NCBI GenBank assembly: GCA_013152695.1
Contig: JAADFV010000441.1
Coordinates: 1-13,511 of the forward strand
DNA: 13,511 nt
Direction of reading: 5' to 3'
Source of the DNA: Chloroflexota bacterium
Lineage (GTDB): Bacteria; Chloroflexota; Anaerolineae; J102
Positions 7,754 to 13,511 of the stretch are shown here, one piece after another (the first letter of the stretch is position 1; every line of letters starts with the position of its first letter). The translations under genes were made by a program, and so were the position numbers. The notes under the pieces were generated by a model. The model had not been told where the DNA came from and searched no databases. It saw only the letters and a program-made list of their open reading frames with translations.

Positions 7754-7855
7754 AATAAGTGGTTTTTAACCAGCAGGCAACATTTCTCCTTGTTTCCCCT
7801 TGAGTTTGATTGCATGACCAGCAGCATAGTGCTTTCCCCTCCCTAATCGAAAAGA

Positions 7856-7939
7856 CCCCCTGCTTAAGAGGGGCTCCGCAGTGCTTCGTGGGGAGATGAC
7901 ACAGAACTTGTCCATTGTTTTCTCTGCGGAGTCCCTCTT
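7856..7939 (+). promoter_or_regulatory. Structured leader upstream of livK, with mutually exclusive stems
   Basis: AAGAGGGGCTCCGCAG (7866-7881) pairs with CTGCGGAGTCCCTCTT (7924-7939) over 16 positions with a single G-U. The 42-base interior can itself fold (ATGACA near 7896-7901 with TGTCCAT). The G-run in the left arm (AGGGG, 7869-7873) can instead pair with CCCCT at 7857-7861, so two folds compete for the same bases. No T-tract follows, so it is not a simple terminator. It lies in the 265-base gap between the CBS gene and the binding-protein gene. No known riboswitch or T-box motif is recognised in it. It may be a cis-acting RNA, an mRNA-stabilising stem or a relic of a small inverted-repeat element; no flanking direct repeat was seen. 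Confidence 0.45.
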
Positions 7940-7948
7940 CTACCTCGG

Positions 7949-7972
7949 TTGAAGCCATCTCCGGATGGTCAA
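7949..7972 (+). promoter_or_regulatory. UNCG-capped hairpin in the livK leader
   Basis: CCATC-TCCG-GATGG (7955-7968) is a five-pair hairpin closed by C-G around a UCCG loop, a member of the very stable UNCG tetraloops. TTGA (7949-7952) and TCAA (7969-7972) extend the pairing across a two-base bulge. It follows the 16-bp stem by nine bases and sits about 47 bases before the livK start. As DNA, the dyad also lies between a TTGAAG (7949-7954) and a TAACAT (7973-7978) that could be weak -35/-10 elements 18 bases apart. Confidence 0.35.
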
Positions 7973-8018
7973 TAACATTTTCACTTCTTATTCACACACT
8001 CTGAAAGGAGAAGGTCCC

Positions 8019-9227
8019 ATGAAGAAGCAAATCATTCTGCTTGTCAGCATTCTTGTACTCGGATTGCTACTTGCTGCTTGTGCCCCAGCAAGTGCTCCGC
8101 CTTCTGAGGTGATCAAGATCGGTGCCATCTTTGATCTCACAGGCCCAACTTCTGACGTAGGAACCCTTTACGCCAATGGCCAAAAAGGCTACATCGAGTG
8201 GCTCAACGCCAATGGGGGAATCAACGGCCGTCAGGTTGAATTGATTTCCCAAGATTATGCCTATGACGTGGCCAAGGCAGAGCAGTTGTATTCGCAGTAT
8301 GTCAATCAGGATAAAGTTGTTGCTTTCCAGGGCTGGGGTACCGGAGATACAGAAGCTCTGCGCGGCAAGATTGCAACAGATAAAATCCCCTTCATGTCGG
8401 CCTCTTACTCCATCAATCTGGTCGATATCGACGAGGCTCCCTACAACTTCCTTGCCGGCACCAGCTATTCCGACCAGATGGTGATTGCCCTACAATGGGT
8501 GAAAGACGATGCCGCCGAGAAGGGCGTCGATGCCAAAGTAGTGGTTTTCCATCACAACAGTCCCTTTGGTGAGAGCCCCGTCCCCGATGGCAAAGACTAT
8601 GCCGATGCCAACGGCATTGCTTACACCAATATTGCGATGCCAAGTGGCGCCACCGACCTCACGCCGCAACTGACACAAGCCCAGGACTTTGGCGCTAACT
8701 ACATCATCATCCAAAATGTCTCCAGCCCCGCCGCTCTTCTGCTCAAGAACGCCAAAAGTCTGGGGATGACAGATTCCGTGCAGTTTATCTGCCTCAACTG
8801 GTGTGCTGATGAGTTATTCATCAAACTGTCCGAAGGCGCTTCCGATGGCGCTCTGGGTATTCTGCCATTCGGTGCCGACTTGACAGTGCCCGGTGCCAAA
8901 GCTGCGGCCGAGTTGCTCAAGTCCAAGGGTGACAGCCTCGAAAATCAGGGTTTGCACTACCTGCAAGGCTGGTGGACTGGGGCCACCATGGTTGAGGGCA
9001 TCAAGCGCACACTCGATGGAGGCAAGGACCTAACCGGCGAGAATATCCGCGCCAGCCTCGAAGGCTTGCGTGATTTTGACACCGGTGGAGTGACTGCCCC
9101 ACTCAATTTCAGCCCCACCGATCATCGTGGCAATGATGCTGCCCGCATCCACCAGGTACAAGGCGGCAAGTGGGTGCCCATCACCGATTTCATCCGCAGT
9201 CGTATCACACCCAAGATCCGTAAATAA
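8019..9227 (+). CDS. livK: LIV-type ABC transporter substrate-binding lipoprotein
   Basis: This 402-residue protein binds the ligand outside the membrane and delivers it to LivH/LivM. The N-terminus is a lipoprotein signal: two lysines, a hydrophobic stretch and the lipobox LAAC with Cys21, so it should be lipid-anchored. After a short Ala/Pro/Ser linker comes a type-I periplasmic-binding fold (Peripla_BP_6): IKIGAIFDLTGPTSDVG at 32-48, GGINGRQVELISQDY at 66-80, and a ligand-site stretch near 101-112 (VAFQGWGTGDTEAL). The start at 8019 is set by GAAAGGAG (8003-8010), eight bases upstream; an in-frame upstream ATG at 7965 would place the signal peptide internally. It is preceded by structured RNA and followed by a 16-bp stem, as expected for a binding protein made in excess of the membrane parts. 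The adjacent acyl-CoA ligase hints at a carboxylic acid ligand rather than leucine, so the symbol denotes the family only. Confidence 0.92.
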   Translation: MKKQIILLVSILVLGLLLAACAPASAPPSEVIKIGAIFDLTGPTSDVGTLYANGQKGYIEWLNANGGINGRQVELISQDYAYDVAKAEQLYSQYVNQDKVVAFQGWGTGDTEALRGKIATDKIPFMSASYSINLVDIDEAPYNFLAGTSYSDQMVIALQWVKDDAAEKGVDAKVVVFHHNSPFGESPVPDGKDYADANGIAYTNIAMPSGATDLTPQLTQAQDFGANYIIIQNVSSPAALLLKNAKSLGMTDSVQFICLNWCADELFIKLSEGASDGALGILPFGADLTVPGAKAAAELLKSKGDSLENQGLHYLQGWWTGATMVEGIKRTLDGGKDLTGENIRASLEGLRDFDTGGVTAPLNFSPTDHRGNDAARIHQVQGGKWVPITDFIRSRITPKIRK

Positions 9228-9239
9228 TTATTCCTTCCC

Positions 9240-9275
9240 GAGGTATGTGAACGCAGCGATGTGTTCACATACCTC
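9240..9275 (+). promoter_or_regulatory. Long GNRA-capped stem-loop between livK and livF
   Basis: Bases 9240-9255 pair with 9260-9275 in a continuous 16-bp stem (fifteen Watson-Crick pairs and one G-U, at 9253/9262) around a GCGA tetraloop, which fits the GNRA class. It starts 12 bases after the livK stop codon and ends 12 bases before the livF ribosome site. CTCTCC follows, not a T-tract, so intrinsic termination is unlikely. The position matches the 3' stabilising or processing stems often found after binding-protein genes in transporter operons, which raise binding-protein mRNA relative to downstream subunits. Confidence 0.7.
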
Positions 9276-9299
9276 CTCTCCAGGTGCGAGGGCCAAGCG

Positions 9300-10094
9300 A
9301 TGCTGAGTCTCAATAATGTCGAGGTTATCTACGATGATGTCATTTTAGTGCTCAAAGGGATGTCGCTGGAAGTGCGCGAGGGCCAGATCGTCGCTTTGTT
9401 GGGCTCGAATGGCGCCGGTAAATCCACAACCCTCAAAGCGATTTCGGGGCTGCTCAAGCCTGAAGATGGCGAAGTCACCGACGGCGAAATCCTTTTTCGG
9501 GATCAGCCTATTCACAATCGCGACGCTGCTGAAATCGTGCGCCGTGGCATCTTCCAGGTCATGGAAGGCCGCCGGGTGTTCGAACACCTGTCGGTCGAGG
9601 AAAATTTGCGGGCAGGTGCTTACACCGCGCGCGGTCGTAGTAATTATAATGCCGATCTCGATATGGTCTACACCTATTTTCCCCTCCTCAAAGAACGGCG
9701 CCACCATGTCGCCGGCTATCTTTCCGGAGGCGAGCAACAAATGCTGGCTATCGGCCGCGCATTGATGGCCCATCCCCAATTAATGATGTTGGACGAGCCT
9801 TCTTTAGGCCTCGCCCCCCTCCTGGTGCGGGAGATATTTGAGATTATCAAACGCATCAATCAAGAACAAAACACGACCATCCTTCTCGTCGAACAAAATG
9901 CACGCCTGGCCCTGGGCATCTGTGACTACGCCTACATCATGGAGAGCGGCCGCATTGTCTTAGCCGGCGATCCGCAAGCGCTCAGCGATAATGCCGATGT
10001 CCGTGAATTCTACTTAGGCTTGACCGAAGTGGGACAGCGGAAGAGTTATCGTGATGTCAAACATTATAAACGCCGGAAGCGCTGGCTCTCATAG
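9300..10094 (+). CDS. livF: LIV-type ABC transporter ATP-binding protein (LivF family)
   Basis: This 264-residue ATPase is the second nucleotide-binding subunit of the importer. Motifs: Walker A GSNGAGKST at 35-43; Q-loop Gln86 in GIFQVMEGRRVF; the signature LSGGEQQMLAIGRAL from 141; Walker B LMMLDEP at 161-167; and LLVEQN at 195-200, where LivF proteins normally have EQN in place of the switch His. The basic C-terminal tail (about 246-264, RDVKHYKRRKRW) goes beyond a minimal LivF and looks typical of members encoded near acyl-CoA ligases (from memory). The start at 9300 is chosen because GAGGG lies seven bases upstream at 9288-9292; an in-frame GTG at 9261 falls inside the preceding RNA stem and is rejected. 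It closes the transporter cluster; rimM follows after 63 bases with no clear terminator. Confidence 0.93.
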   Translation: MLSLNNVEVIYDDVILVLKGMSLEVREGQIVALLGSNGAGKSTTLKAISGLLKPEDGEVTDGEILFRDQPIHNRDAAEIVRRGIFQVMEGRRVFEHLSVEENLRAGAYTARGRSNYNADLDMVYTYFPLLKERRHHVAGYLSGGEQQMLAIGRALMAHPQLMMLDEPSLGLAPLLVREIFEIIKRINQEQNTTILLVEQNARLALGICDYAYIMESGRIVLAGDPQALSDNADVREFYLGLTEVGQRKSYRDVKHYKRRKRWLS

Positions 10095-10157
10095 CATCCT
10101 GATCTTGCAAATATCTTTCTCAGCTCAAGCATATCTTCCTGTCTCCAGGTTCGATAC

Positions 10158-10691
10158 ATGAGTAGACGTAAACGTTCTTCGCATCTCGCTGTCGGCCGTA
10201 TTATCGGAGTTCATGGCATTCGTGGAGAGATGAAGGTGAATGTCATGACGGATTTTCCCGAGCGTTTTGAGCCCGGTTCGATGTTGTGGATCGAGGGAGA
10301 ATCTACCCCTCGCGAGATATTATCGGTCCGGGAACACAAAGGTAATCTGCTCGTGCGCATGGCCGGACTGGCAACACGCACCGAGGCGGAACTCATGCGT
10401 CAGCGCTACCTTTTGATCGAGCGCAGCCAGGCCATGCCCTTGCCCGAGAATGAGTTTTATGAAGACGAATTGCTGGGCTTGCGTGTTGTTACTACCACGG
10501 GCATACTTTTGGGCGAATTAGTGGAAGTGTTGCAGACAGGAGCCAATGATGTGTACATTGTCGAAGGGGATCTTGGCGAAGTGCTATTACCCGCCATTGC
10601 AGACGTGGTACAAAGCGTCGATTTACAAAAAGAGGAAATGGTGGTGAAACTGTTACCCGGCCTGGTACCAGCTCTGGATGAACCTGCTTAG
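10158..10691 (+). CDS. rimM: Ribosome maturation factor RimM
   Basis: This 177-residue cytoplasmic protein assists 16S rRNA processing and 30S head assembly, binding ribosomal protein S19. It shows the N-terminal RimM domain with GRIIGVHGIRGE at 13-24 and the phrase RMAGLATRTEAELMRQRYL at about 67-85. A PRC-barrel domain follows from FYEDELLGLRV (100-110) through GANDVYIVE and EVLLPAIADVV to LLPGL (165-169). Length is normal. AGG at 10147-10149 lies eight bases before the ATG. In most bacteria rimM sits between rpsP and trmD, often with a KH-domain gene; none of these is present on either side here. It may be read through from the transport operon or have its own promoter in the 63-base gap, where I see no clear -35/-10 pair. 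Confidence 0.94.
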   Translation: MSRRKRSSHLAVGRIIGVHGIRGEMKVNVMTDFPERFEPGSMLWIEGESTPREILSVREHKGNLLVRMAGLATRTEAELMRQRYLLIERSQAMPLPENEFYEDELLGLRVVTTTGILLGELVEVLQTGANDVYIVEGDLGEVLLPAIADVVQSVDLQKEEMVVKLLPGLVPALDEPA

Positions 10692-10800
10692 GGGCCTTGC
10701 TGGTGGGGCCTAGAAGATGTTTCCTTCTCCCCCTCCCCCTCAGCTTTCCTCTGGCAGCTTAATGTCAAAACGACAGGATATCGTAGCCACTCTTCCTCGT

Positions 10801-10830
10801 TCGCCAATTTATCGCGCCTCGTTTTATAAT
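10801..10830 (+). promoter_or_regulatory. Promoter for the 10837 lipoprotein, possibly giving a leaderless mRNA
   Basis: A perfect TATAAT lies at 10825-10830, with TCGCCA (10801-10806; four of six matches to TTGACA) 18 bases upstream. The -10 box ends only six bases before the ATG at 10837, so transcription should start at or next to the start codon. There is no usable Shine-Dalgarno for that ATG: AGG at 10832-10834 is far too close. Together these point to a leaderless transcript. The preceding region (10692-10800) is pyrimidine-rich and holds no gene I can support. Confidence 0.6.
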
Positions 10831-10836
10831 CAGGCT

Positions 10837-12084
10837 ATGAAACCCATTACTTGGATTCTTGCCAGCCTGCTTTTAGTCCTTGCTGCCTGTACATCTACTG
10901 TGCAAACCCCGGGAGCGACGGCAACGACGCCCACAGCGGCGCCAACAGCCACCCCTGCTCCTGCTGCCACCCCTGAACCCGTGGCCCTTACTGTCTGGCT
11001 TCCTGACTGGATGCTCCTGGATGATCCTGAAGCGGCGCGTCTGATTCAGAATACCATCCAGAGCTTTGGTGTAGATAACAACATTGATATCGACATCGTG
11101 ATCAAACTTCCCACAGGGCCTGCCGGTTTGCTCGATTCCTTGAGCAAAACTTACCCTGTGGCCCCCGCCGCTCTCCCCGACTTAATCGCTTTACCCCTGC
11201 GCGATGCCGCTTCGGCCGCTGAACAGAACCTTTTGCAGCCTCTCAATGGCCTGCTGCCCGACGACTTACCAGGTGATCTTTACCCATTTGCCAATCACTT
11301 TCTTGCCAGTCCTGAAAGCTGGTATGCTCTACCCTTTGCTGCCGACTTCGAACATCTTGCCTTCCAGCCTTCCACTCTCTCCGACATTCCTCTCAATTGG
11401 GATGTCATTCTTGAGTCCAAGGCACGTTACGCCTTTCCTGCCGGCGGGCCAGAAGCCACATTACCAGATGCCGTCCTCATTCATTATCTCAGTGCCACCA
11501 CCACCAACACCTTGGATCGGGATGAAGCGGCTCTGCGCAAGCTGCTTACCTTTTACGAGATAGGTCGCGACACGGGCGTCATTAATGCCAATATCACACA
11601 AGCCGCCAGTCCTGCCGATACCTGGACAAGTGCCTTGCAGGGTGATGTCGACCTTGCCCACACAACTGCTTCTTTATGGCTGCGGGACCGCTCGCAAGCG
11701 ACCATTCTCCGCTTTGGGCCCATTCCCACCGCTGACAGCTCACCTCGAGCCATCGCCCATGGCTGGGCCTTTGCCCTCGTTACAGCCGATCCCACGCGTC
11801 AGGCTCTGGCCGCACAATTGATCACCCTCCTCATGGAACCCGACACCCTTGCTGCCTGGACCCTCACCGCCCATCAGCTTCCCAGCCGGCGTTCAGCCCT
11901 GGCCTTGTGGCCGAGCGATGACTACACCGCTTTTGCCGGCGAGACCTTGGAAAAGGCCATACTCTCCACAGCCTTGACGCCAGATGCTGATTTTTCCCGT
12001 AGTGTACATCGTGCTGTAATCGACGTCCTGTCCGGTAAAGCCGACGCCGAGACTGCTCTTCAGACTGCCATTGCCTCCTGGTAA
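10837..12084 (+). CDS. Extracellular solute-binding-like lipoprotein (family 1 type)
   Basis: This protein of 415 residues starts with a clear lipoprotein signal (MKPITWILASLLLVLAAC, Cys18), then a low-complexity Thr/Pro/Ala linker to about residue 48, and a globular domain from LTVWLPDWML onward. The overall look is that of family-1 solute-binding proteins (MalE/UgpB-like): a Trp/Leu opening strand, PDLIALPLRDA, a central YALPFAADFEHLAFQPS segment that resembles the YGVPY/YYN region of such proteins, NWDVILE, and a C-terminal pattern AHGWAFALVTADPTRQALAAQLITLLM. No permease or ATPase partner follows, so it may serve a distant transporter or have another envelope role. An upstream in-frame ATG at 10717 would bury the signal peptide 40 residues in and is rejected. 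The start is supported by TATAAT immediately upstream. Family assignment is moderate; the ligand is unknown. Confidence 0.75.
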   Translation: MKPITWILASLLLVLAACTSTVQTPGATATTPTAAPTATPAPAATPEPVALTVWLPDWMLLDDPEAARLIQNTIQSFGVDNNIDIDIVIKLPTGPAGLLDSLSKTYPVAPAALPDLIALPLRDAASAAEQNLLQPLNGLLPDDLPGDLYPFANHFLASPESWYALPFAADFEHLAFQPSTLSDIPLNWDVILESKARYAFPAGGPEATLPDAVLIHYLSATTTNTLDRDEAALRKLLTFYEIGRDTGVINANITQAASPADTWTSALQGDVDLAHTTASLWLRDRSQATILRFGPIPTADSSPRAIAHGWAFALVTADPTRQALAAQLITLLMEPDTLAAWTLTAHQLPSRRSALALWPSDDYTAFAGETLEKAILSTALTPDADFSRSVHRAVIDVLSGKADAETALQTAIASW

Positions 12085-12127
12085 TGCTTGTTTTCTGTCC
12101 AGCTCCCCCTTTTCACAACATCCAACC

Positions 12128-12667
12128 ATGATTTTGCGACCTATCCGTCTTCTTTTGGCTCTTTTCGTCATCATCCTAGGGGCCGCGGGCCTATTCTTCC
12201 TCTATGGCAGAGAAACGGCACCCCCAGCAGCCTCCTTGCCCTTGCCATCCACCTTTACGCCAACTCCCCTCCCTTCTGCAGAGGAACCAGCCACCTCGAC
12301 GCCTGTGCACATTGTTGCCAAACCCCCGACTGCTACGCCAGCGCCACCTTCTCCCCCGCCTTCAGCGACGCCAACATCTACCTCCGTAGCCCCTACGGCC
12401 ACCCCTCTGCCCACACCCAACCTCACCATCAGCGCCGATCTGGTCAATCTTCGTACCGGTCCCGGGATCAACTATCCCATTGCCACGCGGGTGCAAAAAG
12501 GTGAGTCTTTCGACATCATCGCGCGCAGCGATGACGACCCCGTTTGGTATGAAGTGTGCTGTGTAGGAGAGAGTGAAACGGCCTGGGTACGCAGTGATCT
12601 GGTTGAGAGCAACACAACCTCCGCCGAAATTACGCTGGCGCAACATTCCCACGCCGCCACCGCCCCC
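12128..12667 (+). CDS. SH3-domain envelope protein, N-terminal part of a frameshifted SH3-DUF3048 gene
   Basis: This N-terminal part of 180 residues has a basic start and one membrane segment or uncleaved signal (about 7-27, LLLALFVIILGAAGLFFLY). A long Pro/Thr/Ser/Ala linker follows (30-98), then a bacterial SH3 domain (about 99-160) with ADLVNLRTGPGINYPIATRV, WYEVCC and a closing AWVRSDLVE. Such domains usually bind cell-wall or protein ligands outside the membrane. The physical frame stays open to a stop at 13057. Beyond about residue 180, however, it reads Cys/Arg-rich nonsense, while the +1-shifted frame reads a Pro/Ala linker and then DUF3048. One surplus base in the C-run 12663-12667 would join the two parts smoothly. 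The start at 12128 places the membrane segment at the N-terminus; no good ribosome site is seen. Confidence 0.7.
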
Positions 12668-13511
12668 GACATCTGCTCCTGTCGTCGCCCGCGCTGCCCC
12701 TGCCGGCTCGGCACCGCAAGCGGCAGCAGATTTTATCGCGCCACCACCGCCACCCCCGGCCGCGAGCGCCCCAGCCGTCAATCCTTACACCGGTATTCCC
12801 GGCGGTCATCTCAACCGTCGCCCTGTTTTTGTCTGCATCAACAACACCAGCATCGCCCGTCCCTACCAATACGGGCTCAGTCAGGCCGATTTAGTCTACG
12901 AATATGTCATGGAAGGGCACGCTGTAACACGCTATACGGCTCTGTTCTGGAGCGCGGATGTGCCTCAAATTGGGCCAATTCGTTCCGCGCGCCTGATCAA
13001 TGTGCAGCTACCGGCGCTCTATCAGGCTGCCCTTCTCTGTTCGGGAGCCAGCGATGAAGTACGCTACACCCTCAAAAATCAGGTGCACTTCCCCTACATG
13101 GACATCGATCTCGATGATCCCAGCAATAGCATCTACAGCACCAACATCCTCGGCTTGAGCAAATACGACTGGGAAACTCGTTTGCACACCAGCAGTGCCA
13201 AATTGGAGAAATACGTGGTCGACTGGGGTGTCAATCGCATCCCTAACACCCGCGGGCTTCTCTTTGGCGATTATGGCGGCGGTACAGCCATCAGCCGCAT
13301 CGATATTCCTTATCCTAAGCAATCGAAGACAGCCTGGGTGTGGAATGGTAGCCAGTGGGCCCGGCTTGATCCCAGTGGTGCTCCCTATCTCGATCCCGGC
13401 AACGGTCAACAGATCACGGCGGACAACGTCATTGTGCAATGGCCCCCCCATCAAGCCACTGATATCGTCGAAGACTCATTGGGTAACACCAGCATTCGTA
13501 TCGTCCTCGTC
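12666..13511 (+). CDS. DUF3048 (YerB-like) domain, C-terminal part of the same gene, runs off the window
   Basis: This frame begins with a Pro/Ala linker (PTSAPVV, then two Pro-rich runs up to about 12780) and continues as a DUF3048 domain. The domain phrases include NPYTGIPGG, RRPVFVCINNTSIARPYQYGLSQADLVYEY, TRYTALFW, IGPIRSARLINV and SNSIYSTNILGLSKY; all fit that family, known from B. subtilis YerB and thought to act at the cell envelope. There are 282 codons without a stop to the last base, so the gene continues outside the window. No start codon with a ribosome site or signal peptide belongs to this frame. The nearest upstream stop in it is TAG at 12564. The part therefore depends on the SH3 frame for initiation, which supports a frameshift rather than two genes. 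The biochemical role of DUF3048 is not established to my knowledge. Confidence 0.78.

Noticed and set aside
7760..7772. Hairpin TGGTT-TTT-AACCA just after the CBS-ACT stop codon
   Set aside because: Five pairs with few G-C and no T-tract after the right arm; too weak to be called a terminator.
7866..7939. Reading the 16-bp inverted repeat as a miniature transposable element
   Set aside because: The whole unit is only 74 bases and no flanking target-site duplication is visible; an RNA structure is the more economical reading.
9345..9779. Open frame of 144 codons on the minus strand within livF
   Set aside because: It lies wholly inside a canonical ABC ATPase gene whose Walker and signature motifs are intact.
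10691..10712. GGCC-rich repeat right after rimM as a terminator
   Set aside because: The two GGGGCC blocks are direct rather than inverted; at most four base pairs form and no T-run follows.
12671..13057. Continuation of the SH3 frame as genuine protein
   Set aside because: It reads Cys/Arg/Ser-rich sequence without domain character, while the shifted frame gives a linker and a conserved DUF3048 domain.
13008..13454. Open frame of 148 codons on the minus strand under DUF3048
   Set aside because: The plus strand carries a clear DUF3048 domain here; the antisense product shows no recognisable feature.

Overview
The window looks like a chromosomal piece of a Chloroflexota bacterium, probably Anaerolineae-like. 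This is inferred from style rather than from a marker gene. The clues are moderate GC, secreted proteins with long Thr/Pro/Ala-rich linkers, a bacterial SH3 domain of the NLRTGPG type fused to a DUF3048 domain, and a LIV-type ABC cluster that carries its own acyl-CoA synthetase. All recognisable genes lie on the + strand, and nothing resembles a phage, IS element, CRISPR array or tRNA/rRNA gene.

Layout: (1) 2-397, the 3' end of gatB (tRNA amidotransferase subunit B). (2) 500-1903, a GH4 alpha-galactosidase of the MelA type. (3) 1904-2131, an intergenic region with a palindrome plus T-tract, a good sigma70-like promoter and a leader stem-loop. (4) 2132-10094, a seven-gene branched-chain/hydrophobic-acid uptake cluster in the order livG, acyl-CoA synthetase, livH, livM, CBS-ACT regulator, livK-type lipoprotein, livF. 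(5) 10158-10691, rimM, away from its usual ribosomal neighbours. (6) 10837-12084, a solute-binding-like lipoprotein. (7) 12128 to the window end, an SH3-DUF3048 envelope protein that is broken by an apparent one-base frameshift near 12665.

The cluster in (4) forms one complete ABC importer: two ATPases (LivG, LivF), two permeases (LivH, LivM) and one lipid-anchored binding protein. An AMP-forming acyl-CoA ligase is embedded in it. The likely logic is import of a carboxylic acid (fatty, branched-chain or aromatic) followed by immediate trapping as its CoA thioester. The CBS-ACT protein is a plausible nucleotide or ligand sensor for the system, but that is inference. The cluster is punctuated by RNA structure: a terminator-like hairpin overlapping the livG stop codon, a 16-bp stem and a second UNCG hairpin in front of livK, and a 16-bp GNRA-capped stem between livK and livF. 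These probably set unequal expression of the subunits.

The most checkable oddities are the SH3/DUF3048 frameshift, the possible leaderless start of the 10837 lipoprotein (TATAAT ends six bases before the ATG), the structured livK leader, and the insertion of the CBS-ACT gene in the transporter operon.
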